DNA of 64,000 nucleotides from the NCBI RefSeq assembly GCF_030532715.1, contig NZ_JAUNKO010000003.1, positions 294,575-358,574 of the forward strand. Reading direction: 5' to 3'. A program made the position numbers and the translations under genes. This stretch comes from Corynebacterium sp. Lineage in GTDB: Bacteria > Actinomycetota > Actinomycetes > Mycobacteriales > Mycobacteriaceae. Below are positions 34,439 through 43,003 of this stretch, piece by piece; within the stretch, counting starts at the first letter, position 1; each line of letters starts with the position of its first letter. Under the pieces are notes generated by a model that ran no database searches, was not told where the DNA came from, and saw only the letters and a program-made list of their open reading frames with translations.

Positions 34439-34453
34439 CGTAATCTAGACTTA
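34439..34453. promoter_or_regulatory. Overlapping divergent -10 elements for ygfZ and pabC
   Basis: TAATCT at 34441-34446 is a -10-like hexamer 6 nt ahead of the pabC ATG. On the other strand TAGATT, the complement of 34442-34447, lies 10 nt ahead of the ygfZ ATG. The two hexamers share five positions, so the two promoters may exclude each other. No ribosome sites are seen. Confidence 0.5.
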
Positions 34454-35334
34454 TGAAGCCCACAATCGTCGTGTTGGAGCCGTACGGAGGTTCGACACGG
34501 CACCATAACCCCGAATTGCCTTTCATCTTCTGGGACGACGCCGCTGTAACACGCGGCGACGGAATTTTCGAAAGTATGCTCGTGCGAGGCGGGCGGGTGT
34601 GTAACCTCCAACACCACCTCGACCGCTTTACCGCCAGCGCCGAACTCCTCAGCCTGCCCGCGCCGCGGCCCGAACACTGGCTCAAAGCCACCGAAGAAGC
34701 CCTGGAACATTGGGGAGACGCCGACGGCACCTGCGTCTGGACGTACACCCGCGGCCGCGCAGCCACCGGCCACCCCAGCGCCTGGATTGTGATCAAGCCC
34801 ATTGACGAAACCACGCTCCGGCAGCGCGAACACGGTGTGCGGGTGATGACCAGCCCGCGGGGCTACAGCGTCGATACGCAATTGCCGGTGGGCATCGATG
34901 GGGTGGCGGTGGCCCCGTGGCTCACCATTGGCGCCAAAACGCTCAGTTACGCGGCAAACATGGCGGCCAAACGCTACGCCGAAGCTCACGGGTTTGACGA
35001 CGTCATCTACGTCGAAGACGGGCGCGTCCTCGAAGGCACAACCTCCACCGTCATTGCGGTCCGCGGAACCTCCCTGTACACCCCACCGCCAGGGGGAGAC
35101 ATCCTGCCCGGAACCACCCAACGCGCGCTCTTCGAGCACGCTCGCTGGAAAGGATGGCGGTGCCACGAACAGCAACTCGCCATCAACGACCTCCTCGAGG
35201 CCGACAGCGTGTGGCTGGTCAGTTCCGTCAAAATAGCCGTCCGAGTCACGCGAATCAACGAGGTGGATTTGCCGGACGCCGGGGACGAAGCAAATGACCG
35301 GTTTCGCAGCATGGTGGAAAAAGCTCTCAGCTAG
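34453..35334 (+). CDS. pabC: Aminodeoxychorismate lyase
   Basis: PLP enzyme of fold type IV that converts 4-amino-4-deoxychorismate to p-aminobenzoate and pyruvate for folate synthesis. 293 residues. The PLP lysine is Lys162 in GAKTLSYAANMAA; LEGTTSTVI contains the conserved phosphate-binding Thr/Ser; RGDGIFESM is the N-terminal signature. Branched-chain aminotransferases share the fold, but the length and divergent folate-related neighbour ygfZ favour PabC. Probably leaderless. Confidence 0.87.
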   Translation: MKPTIVVLEPYGGSTRHHNPELPFIFWDDAAVTRGDGIFESMLVRGGRVCNLQHHLDRFTASAELLSLPAPRPEHWLKATEEALEHWGDADGTCVWTYTRGRAATGHPSAWIVIKPIDETTLRQREHGVRVMTSPRGYSVDTQLPVGIDGVAVAPWLTIGAKTLSYAANMAAKRYAEAHGFDDVIYVEDGRVLEGTTSTVIAVRGTSLYTPPPGGDILPGTTQRALFEHARWKGWRCHEQQLAINDLLEADSVWLVSSVKIAVRVTRINEVDLPDAGDEANDRFRSMVEKALS

Positions 35335-35376
35335 GCATCGGCGGCGGAGTCACACTGATTGCGTGAATAAAATGAC

Positions 35377-35411
35377 GAGGACCTCAGTGACTCTGTGTCG
35401 CTGAGGCCCTC
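35377..35411 (-). terminator. Terminator-like hairpin on the minus strand after pabC
   Basis: GAGGACCTCAG / CTGAGGCCCTC with one mismatch. On the minus strand the stem is followed by GTCATTTTATTC, a T-rich tail, so it would end leftward transcription; on the plus strand no T-run follows. It overlaps the end of the doubtful gene at 35384-35647. Confidence 0.5.
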
Positions 35412-35647
35412 GCTTCCCCCGAGGCCACCGTGTCGGTGCACTTGAAGATTAACTCACCAACACCGCGGAAGGGAAGCACTTTTTCAAGAAAAGTAATCCC
35501 CGGACCGTTATTAAAGAGTACGCATTTCAATTTTCTCAGGAAAGCGATTTTCGAATTTCGGCCCGATGTCGGATCTGCCTGGCTCGGGCAAACACCGAGT
35601 TCCGAAGTGTGCAATGCATTGCGAGCAATGAATATTTTATGACCCAT
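35384..35647 (-). CDS. Doubtful small protein in the pabC-nitrobindin gap
   Basis: 87 codons from MGHKIFIARNALHTSEL to a stop inside the minus-strand hairpin. No ribosome site and no recognised domain; third-codon GC content, by eye, is lower than in neighbouring genes. The terminator-like hairpin at its end is the only positive sign. The rest of this 600-nt gap (35335-35953) contains a GGCAGATTC-type repeat at 35709 and otherwise nothing I recognise. Confidence 0.22.
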   Translation of the reverse strand: MGHKIFIARNALHTSELGVCPSQADPTSGRNSKIAFLRKLKCVLFNNGPGITFLEKVLPFRGVGELIFKCTDTVASGEARASATQSH

Positions 35648-35708
35648 GTCATAACGAACACGTGAGCTAGTGTATGTGTGCACGTAGAGCGGTATTTTTG
35701 GCGTCCGA

Positions 35709-35735
35709 AAATCTGCCTCAGACAGATTCTGCAGG
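35709..35735. repeat. Copy of the dispersed GGCAGATTC element
   Basis: AATCTGCCT followed 3 nt later by its inverse in the form CAGATTCTGC. A small imperfect inverted repeat of the family found at 24633, 38187-38490, 42772, 47962 and 59350. Confidence 0.6.
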
Positions 35736-35953
35736 GCGGAAAATTGCTTGCGCGAAGCTAGGTGGCGCCCCAGAAATGTAGCATCAATGCAGCAAAAAGC
35801 TTGCGCACCTTGCTAATGCGTGGAGATTTTAAGGCAAAATCCACAGGTTTCAAGCGGCCAAATTCGCCACCCCCGATGACTACCCCCACCGCCGGAGAGC
35901 GTGGGGAAAGCGCGGTGCGTCGGGAGGACGGGGCGTCGAGAAGCGGGGGGAAG

Positions 35954-36595
35954 TTAGCCGACCACCCGCTTCAACTGTGCCGACAGTCGCGGTTGCAATG
36001 CGCCATCGACGAGCCGCTCCTCCACCCAGCCGAGTTCATGCGTGGGCAGCAGCCCGTACAAGCGCTTACCTGGGCCCAAATCGGCCGGTCCGGAAGAGGT
36101 GACCAGCGTCGAGGCGCTTTCCAGCTGCCACGCCCGCTCGCTCAAGGGATTGCCGTAGAAGATCTCAACCACGCCCGCCGCGCCGCACGAAACTACGGAA
36201 ATTTCGTCGTCCAGGCTGATCCTCCAAAAGCCGGTTTCGCGCTGGTCATGCCCGGTCGGCTCGCCGTTGCTGTCCAGCCGCCAAATGATCGACTCAAACG
36301 CCAGGTAATTCTCGCCGTTGTGGGTGAACGTCAACTGCTGGCCGAACGCGTACTGGCCGGCAGCGGAATCTGCCTGGCCTTCGCCGCGCCACACGCCCAC
36401 CAGCGGCAATAGCGCGAGCAGGCCGTCGTGGAGATTCGGGCCGAGGCGCAAATTCGCAGTGTCCGCGGGGGCGCCGAGGGCGGGGACGCCAGCGATTTCC
36501 GGGGAAATGTTCAAACTCGCCGTGCTTTGCGACTGCTCAGCCGCCAGATTCACCGCTGCGTTTCCATCAAGCTTGCGGTCTTGTTCTTCAGCCAT
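35954..36595 (-). CDS. Nitrobindin-like (FABP/DUF1794) heme-binding domain protein
   Basis: 213 residues. After a variable 55-residue N-terminus the beta-barrel domain starts with LLPLVGVWRGEGQ, the GxWxGxG signature of nitrobindins, followed by FGQQLTF, RETGFWRIS and the C-terminal LPTHELGWVEERLVDG. Bacterial and mycobacterial members bind ferric heme and isomerise peroxynitrite. Here the proximal His is not certain from sequence alone. It lies 20 nt ahead of the LmeA-like gene at 36616 in the direction of reading of neither, but both are on the minus strand and may be co-transcribed. Confidence 0.8.
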   Translation of the reverse strand: MAEEQDRKLDGNAAVNLAAEQSQSTASLNISPEIAGVPALGAPADTANLRLGPNLHDGLLALLPLVGVWRGEGQADSAAGQYAFGQQLTFTHNGENYLAFESIIWRLDSNGEPTGHDQRETGFWRISLDDEISVVSCGAAGVVEIFYGNPLSERAWQLESASTLVTSSGPADLGPGKRLYGLLPTHELGWVEERLVDGALQPRLSAQLKRVVG

Positions 36596-36615
36596 GGACT
36601 CAAGCCTACTTGCAG

Positions 36616-37314
36616 TTACGTTTTCCGCGACAACGGCGAGAGGTCAGTTGCGTCGAGCAGGACGTTGCGCTCCAGCGACTCGATGTAGATTGAGCCGCCT
36701 GCGACGAAAATTTTGCTTGCCGGCGCCGTGAGCGGCATCTCCGCGTTTGTGAACGTGAGTGCGAACGCTTCGTTGTGCTCGGGGATGATATTGATTGTAT
36801 CGCCGATGATCCGCAACTTGGCGAGTTCGGTCGTAGGTTCGGTTTCGCCCGGCGGCGTGCCGCGGAGCCGTACCTCAGCTGCGTCCCCGCCGTTTGGCGA
36901 CATATCGTAAGGATGCGAAATATCCAGATCAGTCATATTTAACAAGTGCCCCAGCGCGACGCCATCCATGCTGATCCGCCTTGTCAGCAGCCCCGCCCGC
37001 GCCCCAGTAATGTCCCCTTCGCGCACCTGTTCGGGCGTAACTTCGACGCCGCGGGCTTCCGTCCGTGCGTTAACCATGCCCAGCCGAGGCACATCCACAT
37101 CCAGAACTTCTGAGCTAATAATGGGAATTTCCCCGGTTATCAACGCCTGCGAATACGGCACTCCGCCGAGGTAGATCTTGGGCGTAGCGTCAAGGTGCGC
37201 ATGCAAGCGTGTTTCCTCACCGATACGGCGTTCGAGATTCGCTGCGTATGCGTTATCCACGGCGTACGCGCCACCGAGAATGAGCGCCACCGCAAGGGCA
37301 ATTGTGCGTTTCAC
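36616..37314 (-). CDS. LmeA-like (DUF2993) secreted phospholipid-binding protein
   Basis: 232 residues with a signal peptide (MKRTIALAVALILGGAYAV, cleavage probably near AYA-AN). The rest is the DUF2993 pattern of alternating strands with VPYSQALITGEIP and GVEVTPEQVREGDI. The mycobacterial member LmeA binds phosphatidylinositides and helps mannan elongation in lipomannan synthesis, so a cell-envelope role is likely. It is divergent from mshD, with 25 nt between the starts, and upstream of the nitrobindin-like gene on the same strand. Confidence 0.82.
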   Translation of the reverse strand: MKRTIALAVALILGGAYAVDNAYAANLERRIGEETRLHAHLDATPKIYLGGVPYSQALITGEIPIISSEVLDVDVPRLGMVNARTEARGVEVTPEQVREGDITGARAGLLTRRISMDGVALGHLLNMTDLDISHPYDMSPNGGDAAEVRLRGTPPGETEPTTELAKLRIIGDTINIIPEHNEAFALTFTNAEMPLTAPASKIFVAGGSIYIESLERNVLLDATDLSPLSRKT

Positions 37315-37339
37315 CCCTTCAGGTTACTAGGGTGGGACC

Positions 37340-38197
37340 ATGGAGCTTCGACAAGTCACCGCCTTGCCCGAACCGTTGCTCGCCCAGGCCTTCGCACTTT
37401 GCGACGCCGCGACCGCCGCCGACGGATTCGCCCCCCTGTCCGAACAATTCCTCCGCGGGCTTGCCGAAGAAAACACACATATACTGCTCTTTGCCCCGGA
37501 TCTCGTAGCCCTCGCCGCGTACGACGGCGCGACAATCGAACTCGTGGTCCATCCCGATCACCGTCGTCGCGGCTACGCCACCGCGCTTCTCGACGCCCTC
37601 CCTCCCGCCAGCACCTGGGCCCACGGAAATCTGCCTGCCGCTCGATCGCTCGCAACGAAACGACACATGAAGCCGGTACGAACACTGCTCGTCATGTCCA
37701 TCAGCGGCGATGCCCTCACTGACGCATGCGCAGGCCAGCAACCTATTGCCCCTCCCGGATACTACGAATCCACATTTGAAGACCTCGGCGAATCTGCCTT
37801 ATCCGACTGGCTGCGCATCAACAATGAAGCATTCGCCTGGCACCCGGAACAAGGCAGATGGGACATGTCTCGCCTGCGCCGCGCACTCGATGTGCCTTGG
37901 TTCTCACCGGCCGGTGTTCGATTCCTCATGTCCGACAACGGCGCCATGGCAGGTTTCCACTGGACTAAACGACATTCAGATCGCCTCGGCGAGATCTACG
38001 TTGTCGGCCTTGGTTCGCACCATCGCGGCAAAGGCTTGGGCGCACCCTTAATCCGCCTTGGTCTAGCGCACCTCGTGGATATCGGATGCGAGGAAGTCAT
38101 CCTCTATGTGGAAGCAGATAATCATCCGGCTGTCAGCGCCTACGAACGTCTCGGCTTCATCATTGCCGAACAGCACGTCGCTTACGAATCTGCCTGA
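37340..38197 (+). CDS. mshD: Mycothiol synthase (MshD)
   Basis: Last step of mycothiol synthesis: acetylates the Cys amine of Cys-GlcN-Ins. 285 residues with two GNAT domains. The N-terminal one has VVHPDHRRRGYATALL. The active C-terminal one has WLRINNEAFAWHPEQGRW for the substrate and VVGLGSHHRGKGLGAPLIRLG as the acetyl-CoA loop. It ties the window to the mycothiol-making actinobacteria. AATCTGCC of the dispersed repeat occurs three times in the coding sequence and even overlaps the stop codon (38187-38197). Confidence 0.93.
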   Translation: MELRQVTALPEPLLAQAFALCDAATAADGFAPLSEQFLRGLAEENTHILLFAPDLVALAAYDGATIELVVHPDHRRRGYATALLDALPPASTWAHGNLPAARSLATKRHMKPVRTLLVMSISGDALTDACAGQQPIAPPGYYESTFEDLGESALSDWLRINNEAFAWHPEQGRWDMSRLRRALDVPWFSPAGVRFLMSDNGAMAGFHWTKRHSDRLGEIYVVGLGSHHRGKGLGAPLIRLGLAHLVDIGCEEVILYVEADNHPAVSAYERLGFIIAEQHVAYESA

Positions 38198-38218
38198 GGC
38201 ACATATAACAACGGTGCG

Positions 38219-38594
38219 TTTTTCCAGCTCACCGACGGCGATACTTGAGGTACATATGGCTAAGCAAGGCAGATTCTGCAAGAGGCAAATCGCGCACGGA
38301 GTTGTCCGCGGCGTCGATAAACACTGAACTGCGGCACCGGCGTTTCGGCTCCCTGCGGCGAGAGCCTATTCTGACTGCCTCTTCAACGTTGTTGTCGAAT
38401 CTGCCTTAAATATTTTCAATGCGAGCGAGTTTTCGCAGCTCACCGACGGCACAAAAGAGGCGAATCCCGCTAGGTAAGGCAGATTCTGTGGCAAGGCAGA
38501 TTCCGCGGGGAGCGGGGTAGTAAAAGTAGCTTAGAGGAGGGGGAGCTCAGCGCCGGAGTTGTCGGCGGCGTCGATAAGCACTGTGACGCGGCAC
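38219..38594. repeat. Imperfect direct duplication carrying GGCAGATTC elements
   Basis: Copy 1 (38219-38337) and copy 2 (38429-38594) share, in order: CAGCTCACCGACGGC, then AAGGCAGATTCTG, then GGAGTTGTC-N-GCGGCGTCGATAA, then CACTG and GCGGCAC. Copy 2 has an extra internal GGCAGATTCC unit. A further GTCGAATCTGCCTTA at 38394 lies between. This fills the 450-nt gap between mshD and the convergent DUF559-like gene; no gene is seen. Confidence 0.8.
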
Positions 38595-38647
38595 TTCCGT
38601 CCTGACGCCTCGCCCCGCCCCGCCCCCAATCCGCGCACGGTCTTTGG

Positions 38648-39589
38648 TCAGCGTTCGGCGCGTTGGATGGCGTTTCGCAAGGTAGTGGCAAGTTTTCGCG
38701 GGTTTCTTAGGAGGCCGTGCGTGATGCGGAGTGGTTCCCACCCGAGTTCCCGGAGTCGAATGAATACGGTGGAGTCGTAGTCGCGTTGCTCCCGTTGGAG
38801 GTGGTGGGCACCGTCGTAGAAGAGCGCGACGCGGATGTCGGTCCAGCTCGCGTCGAGAATTGTGAGTAGCGGTGTGCCGTCGTCGCGGAGGCTTCCAGAT
38901 TGCCGCACCGGCACCTGTACTTGCAGTTGTTTACGTACTTGTTCGGCGATGAGCCTGAGCGCAGTCTCCGGCGGTGATTCCGCGCCTGAACTGGACATTC
39001 GCAGTAGTTTGCTCAGTTCCCGCGCGCAGAAAATGTTTCGTGCGATGTTGCGGATGAGGTGGATATTGAGGTGGCAGACCCGCCGTAGGGCGTCGATGAG
39101 TTGGATCGCGCGCACTTCCCACGCGTCTAGGCCGGGCACTTGGTAAACCCACCAGGCGTGTCGGTTGCGTTGCAGGTCGATGAGGCAGTCAACGAGCGCG
39201 ACTTCGGGGATCATTACGCGCATGTTTGGTTGTTTTTGGTCGGGTTTCCAGGTGGCGGCGTCGTGGCGGATGCGGCGTCGGGTGGCGTCGAGTGGGTTGT
39301 GCGCTTGCCGAAAATTGCTGGTGACGTGGAGGGTGATGTGGGCATCGTCGGCCCAGTGTGGGAGCCCTGCGTAGGCCACGGCTGCCCATCCTCCGATGAT
39401 TGCGTTGGGGGTTTGCGCGTGGTGTGCGCGTGCGCGGAGAATGATTGGCGCTGGGTAGCCATGCCGTTGAGGATGGTTTTCTGACCCGTAGCACACGTCG
39501 CGTTGCGGCCGGCATAGGTGGCGCGGTACGCGGGTGCGTCGCGTGATGCGCACGAGGTCGTTGCGTGTCAAGGTTAGGTGGGCGCCCAT
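38648..39589 (-). CDS. DUF559/Vsr-like nuclease-fold protein
   Basis: 313 residues. The N-terminal 170 residues resemble the AbiEi-like winged-helix region common in actinobacterial DUF559 proteins (IIGGWAAVAYAGLPHWADD). The C-terminus is PD-(D/E)XK-like: ESPPETALRLIAEQV, then DASWTDIRVALFYDGAHHLQ, then LRELGWEPLRIT. Where active members usually have Glu before YDG this one has Phe (ALFYDG), so catalysis is uncertain. Such genes are numerous and mostly uncharacterised. Confidence 0.72.
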   Translation of the reverse strand: MGAHLTLTRNDLVRITRRTRVPRHLCRPQRDVCYGSENHPQRHGYPAPIILRARAHHAQTPNAIIGGWAAVAYAGLPHWADDAHITLHVTSNFRQAHNPLDATRRRIRHDAATWKPDQKQPNMRVMIPEVALVDCLIDLQRNRHAWWVYQVPGLDAWEVRAIQLIDALRRVCHLNIHLIRNIARNIFCARELSKLLRMSSSGAESPPETALRLIAEQVRKQLQVQVPVRQSGSLRDDGTPLLTILDASWTDIRVALFYDGAHHLQREQRDYDSTVFIRLRELGWEPLRITHGLLRNPRKLATTLRNAIQRAER

Positions 39590-39756
39590 AACCTTAGTGT
39601 TAGTTCTGGGGCCGGCTTGCGGCTAGGGTTTTTCTGGCACGCTGATCTGAGCCTGTGGATAACTGGACGTTTTCCCCAGTTTTTCTAGCCGCCTCCCAAA
39701 AGGCCTTGCATACAGCTTGAGTTCAGTGTATAATTCCCGCCTCTCGACGCCGCGTT

Positions 39757-40908
39757 TTACCCGCCGGAGTGCATAATTTCGGCGCCTTCCGGCACGGTGT
39801 CGTCTTCGGGGTTGTCGAGCCATCCTTCGGGGAGCACGACTTTCCCAGGGGATCCTTGCCGCCCGCGTGCCCCTTCGGAATCTGCCGCGAGTGAGTCAGA
39901 TTCCGCCCACGGGTCGAGCGCTTGGGCGATGTCGGCGAGGGAGCGGACTTGGGCGAGTTTGGCGCGGGCGTCGCCACCCACGGGGAAGCCGCGAAGGTAC
40001 CATCCCATGTGTTTGCGCAGGTCGCGGCAGCCTTTTTCGGCGCCTTCATGCGCTATGAGCAGTTCCGCGTGGCGCAGTATAATGCGTGTGACCTCCCCAA
40101 GCGTCGGTTCGGGAGGGATGGGTTTACCGCGGAGCGCGGCGGAAAGCTGGGGGAAGAGCCAGGGGCGACCGAGGCAGCCGCGGCCGACGACAACGCCGTC
40201 GCAACCAGTTTGCTGCATCATCGCGGCGGCGTCGGACGCTTTGAAAATGTCACCGTTGCCGAGCACCGGCACACCAGAGTCCGCCAAATGTGCCTTGAGG
40301 CGGCGGATTTCACCCCAGTCTGCAGTGCCGGAGTAGCGTTGCGCGGCGGTCCGTGCGTGGAGTGCGACGGCGGCGGCTCCTTCAGCTGCGGCGATGCGCC
40401 CGGCGTCGAGATGGGTGTGGTGTTCGTCGTCGATGCCGATGCGGAATTTGACTGTGATGGGAATGTTGGTGCCTTCCGTGGCGCGTACGGCAGCGGCTAC
40501 GATGTTTGCGAAGAGTCGGCGTTTGTACGGCAAGGCAGATCCGCCGCCGCGGCGAGTTACCTTTGGCACGGGGCAGCCGAAGTTCATGTCGATGTGGTCG
40601 GCTAAGTTTTCGTCTACCACCATCTTCGCCGCTTCGTACGTGTATTTGGGGTCGGTGGTGTAAAGCTGTAGGGAGCGGGGGTCCTCGTTGGGCGCGAACG
40701 TCGTCATGCGGAGGGTTTTTTCGTTTCGCTCTACGAGCGCGCGGGCGGTCACCATTTCGCACACGTAGAGGCCCGCCACGGTACCCGTCTTTTCGAGTTC
40801 CAGTTCGCGGCACAGCGTGCGGAACGCGACGTTCGTTACGCCCGCCATCGGCGCCAACACCACGGGGGAGTGCAGCGCGAGGGATCCGATCATCAGTGTC
40901 ACCGCCAT
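39757..40908 (-). CDS. dusB: tRNA-dihydrouridine synthase (DusB family)
   Basis: FMN-dependent enzyme that reduces uridines in the tRNA D-loop. 383 residues with a TIM barrel. APMAGVTNVAFR at 19-30 is the FMN-binding start. The catalytic Cys112 is in DMNFGCPVPKVTRRGGGSAL, and the second FMN site has VPVLGNGDIF and VVVGRGCLGRPW. The C-terminal helical domain contains KHMGWYLRGFP. The last 40 residues are a low-conservation tail containing two copies of the GGCAGATTC-type repeat at DNA level (39879-39905). Confidence 0.93.
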   Translation of the reverse strand: MAVTLMIGSLALHSPVVLAPMAGVTNVAFRTLCRELELEKTGTVAGLYVCEMVTARALVERNEKTLRMTTFAPNEDPRSLQLYTTDPKYTYEAAKMVVDENLADHIDMNFGCPVPKVTRRGGGSALPYKRRLFANIVAAAVRATEGTNIPITVKFRIGIDDEHHTHLDAGRIAAAEGAAAVALHARTAAQRYSGTADWGEIRRLKAHLADSGVPVLGNGDIFKASDAAAMMQQTGCDGVVVGRGCLGRPWLFPQLSAALRGKPIPPEPTLGEVTRIILRHAELLIAHEGAEKGCRDLRKHMGWYLRGFPVGGDARAKLAQVRSLADIAQALDPWAESDSLAADSEGARGRQGSPGKVVLPEGWLDNPEDDTVPEGAEIMHSGG

Positions 40909-41147
40909 ATTGTCGCACGCTTATCGACGCCGCGCACCTCAAGCCACCGTCCGCACCTCGCGCGCGGGCGGGGGTAAAACGTGGGGAGCATATTGTAAAG
41001 ATTTGCGGAAGTAGGGGCGTGTGGCGGGGGGATTTGGGATACTGTGGTCACCACAACTTGGGTTCCATCGTATAGGGTGCGTCACAGTACCCGGTGGGGT
41101 CTATGTCACACGAAGACACGTTAAGGTCAGAACTCTCAGGAGGATAC

Positions 41148-42665
41148 ATGTCCGATCGGATCGCAAACGCCAAGCTTCGCGGCAAGGTGATGTCCGCAGA
41201 GGAAGCGGCACAACTGGTTAACCACGGTGACAAGGTCGGCATCTCCGGCTTCACCGGCGCTGGTTACCCGAAGGCGCTCCCCTCCGCCATCGCAGAACGC
41301 GCCAAAGAAGCCCACGCACGTGGCGAAGAGTACATGATTGACCTGTTCACCGGCGCGTCGACCGCGCCGGACTGTGATGGTGTGTTGGCCGAGGCCGACG
41401 CAATCCACTTCCGTACTCCGTACCAGTCTGACCCGATCCTGCGGTCCAAGATCAACGACGGCACCTCTTTCTACGCGGACTATCACCTGTCCGAGTCCGG
41501 CCTCTACGTCGAACAAGGGTTCTTCGGCCAGATGAATGTAGCCATCGTGGAAGTTGTCCGCATCACCGAAGACGGCCACCTGGTGCCGTCTTCCTCCGTG
41601 GGCAACAACGTTGAGTACCTGGATGCCGCCGAGAAGATCATCATCGAGGTCAACTCGTGGCAGTCCGAAGAGCTCGAGGGTATGGCGGACATTTGGCGCA
41701 ACAAGAAGCTGCCGAACCGCACGCCGATTCCGATCACCGAGCCTGGTCAGCGTATCGGTACCACCTACATCGACATTGATATTGACAAGGTCGTTGCCGT
41801 GGTGGAGACGGACCTGCCGGACCGCAACGCGCCCTTCAAGCCGATCGATGATCAGTCCAAGCAGATCGCCGGCCACTTCCTCGACTTCCTGGAAAGCGAG
41901 GTGGCCGCAGGTCGCCTCACCTATGACGGCTACCGCATGCAGTCGGGCGTCGGCAATGTTCCGAACGCGGTGATGAGCGGCTTGCTCGACTCCAAGTTCG
42001 AAAACATTCAGGCGTACACCGAGGTTATCCAAGACGGCATGGTGGACCTCATCGACGCTGGCAAGATGACCGTTGCCTCCGCAACCTCCTTCTCCCTGTC
42101 GCCCGAATACGCCGACCGCATGAACCGCGAGGCCTCCAAGTACGCCAAGCAGATCATTCTGCGCCCGCAACAGGTATCCAACCACCCCGAAGTAGTCCGC
42201 CGTCTCGGCTTGATCTGCACCAACGGTCTCATCGAAGCGGACATCTACGGCAACGTTAACTCCACCAACGTCATCGGCTCCCGCATGATGAACGGTGTCG
42301 GCGGATCCGCAGACTTCACCCGCAACGGGTACATCAGCTCCTTCATTACCCCGTCCGACGCCAAGGGCGGCGCAATTTCCGCAATCGTGCCGTTCGTTTC
42401 GCACGTTGACCACACCGAGCAGGACGTCAAGGTGGTCATCACCGAATACGGCTACGCTGACCTGCGTGGACTCGCCCCACGTCAGCGCGTGAAGAAGATG
42501 ATCGCGCTGGCCCACCCGGACTACCGCCCGCTGCTCGAGGAATACTACGAGCGGGCACTCCACTTGGCCGAGAAGAACAAGACCATGCAGACGCCGCATG
42601 ACCTCGCGAACGCCTTCAGCTTCCACCAGCGCTTCGCCGAGACTGGCACCATGAAGAAGAGCTAA
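41148..42665 (+). CDS. cat1: Acetyl-CoA hydrolase / succinyl-CoA:acetate CoA-transferase (Cat1/ActA)
   Basis: Transfers CoA between acetyl-CoA or succinyl-CoA and acetate. 505 residues, the size of the C. glutamicum enzyme. GISGFTGAGYPKALP lies near the N-terminus. The catalytic Glu is expected in VVITEYGYADLRG and the oxyanion loop in MNGVGGSADFTRNG. The ATG at 41148 is preceded by AGGAGG. The upstream gap (40909-41147) has several G4-6 runs next to T or C, the kind of site reported for RamA, whose gene lies at 61030; binding is not shown. Confidence 0.9.
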   Translation: MSDRIANAKLRGKVMSAEEAAQLVNHGDKVGISGFTGAGYPKALPSAIAERAKEAHARGEEYMIDLFTGASTAPDCDGVLAEADAIHFRTPYQSDPILRSKINDGTSFYADYHLSESGLYVEQGFFGQMNVAIVEVVRITEDGHLVPSSSVGNNVEYLDAAEKIIIEVNSWQSEELEGMADIWRNKKLPNRTPIPITEPGQRIGTTYIDIDIDKVVAVVETDLPDRNAPFKPIDDQSKQIAGHFLDFLESEVAAGRLTYDGYRMQSGVGNVPNAVMSGLLDSKFENIQAYTEVIQDGMVDLIDAGKMTVASATSFSLSPEYADRMNREASKYAKQIILRPQQVSNHPEVVRRLGLICTNGLIEADIYGNVNSTNVIGSRMMNGVGGSADFTRNGYISSFITPSDAKGGAISAIVPFVSHVDHTEQDVKVVITEYGYADLRGLAPRQRVKKMIALAHPDYRPLLEEYYERALHLAEKNKTMQTPHDLANAFSFHQRFAETGTMKKS

Positions 42666-42685
42666 CCCGCTTCTTTAAAGACTCA

Positions 42686-42728
42686 CGCCGTGACCCCGCG
42701 CACTTGGGGGAGCGGCGGTTTCTTTTTT
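42686..42728 (+). terminator. Rho-independent terminator of cat1
   Basis: CGCCG-TGA-CCCC pairs with GGGG-GAG-CGGCG and is followed by GTTTCTTTTTT. It lies 21 nt past the stop. Confidence 0.85.
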
Positions 42729-42771
42729 CGGGGTTGGGGGTTGTCGTGTTGCGGGTGTGTGCTGGCTGCAC

Positions 42772-42900
42772 GTCGGATCTGCCTTGCTGTTGTTCCGCCG
42801 CTCAGGCAGATTCGACATGTGCACCTCGAGGTTGGGGTATTGCCGCAGGATGGGAAACACCTTACGTCGGATCTGCCTTACTGCTCAGGCAGATTCCGCG
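42772..42900. repeat. Two hairpin copies of the GGCAGATTC element
   Basis: Copy one: GTCGGATCTGCCT (from 42772), about 16 nt, then AGGCAGATTCGAC. Copy two: GTCGGATCTGCCT (from 42866), 7 nt, then AGGCAGATTCCGC. Each can fold into a stem of about 12 bp. They lie between the cat1 terminator and tRNA-Lys; no gene is visible in this 275-nt stretch. Confidence 0.75.
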
Positions 42901-43003
42901 CCGGGTGCCGGAACGCCAGGAATTCCCCTGCTCACAAGGCGATTTCCTAAGTTTGGGGCGAGTCGCTAGAATGGCAGAGTATTGGTTGCGGTTGTGCGAC
43001 CAA

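Noticed and set aside
34432-35175. Upstream extension of the ygfZ frame (frame stays open to 35175)
   Set aside because: It lies entirely opposite pabC, has no ribosome site and no family similarity; the family start is at 34431.
41136-42626. 496-codon open frame opposite cat1
   Set aside because: Shadow of a highly conserved gene; no ribosome site or recognisable motif.
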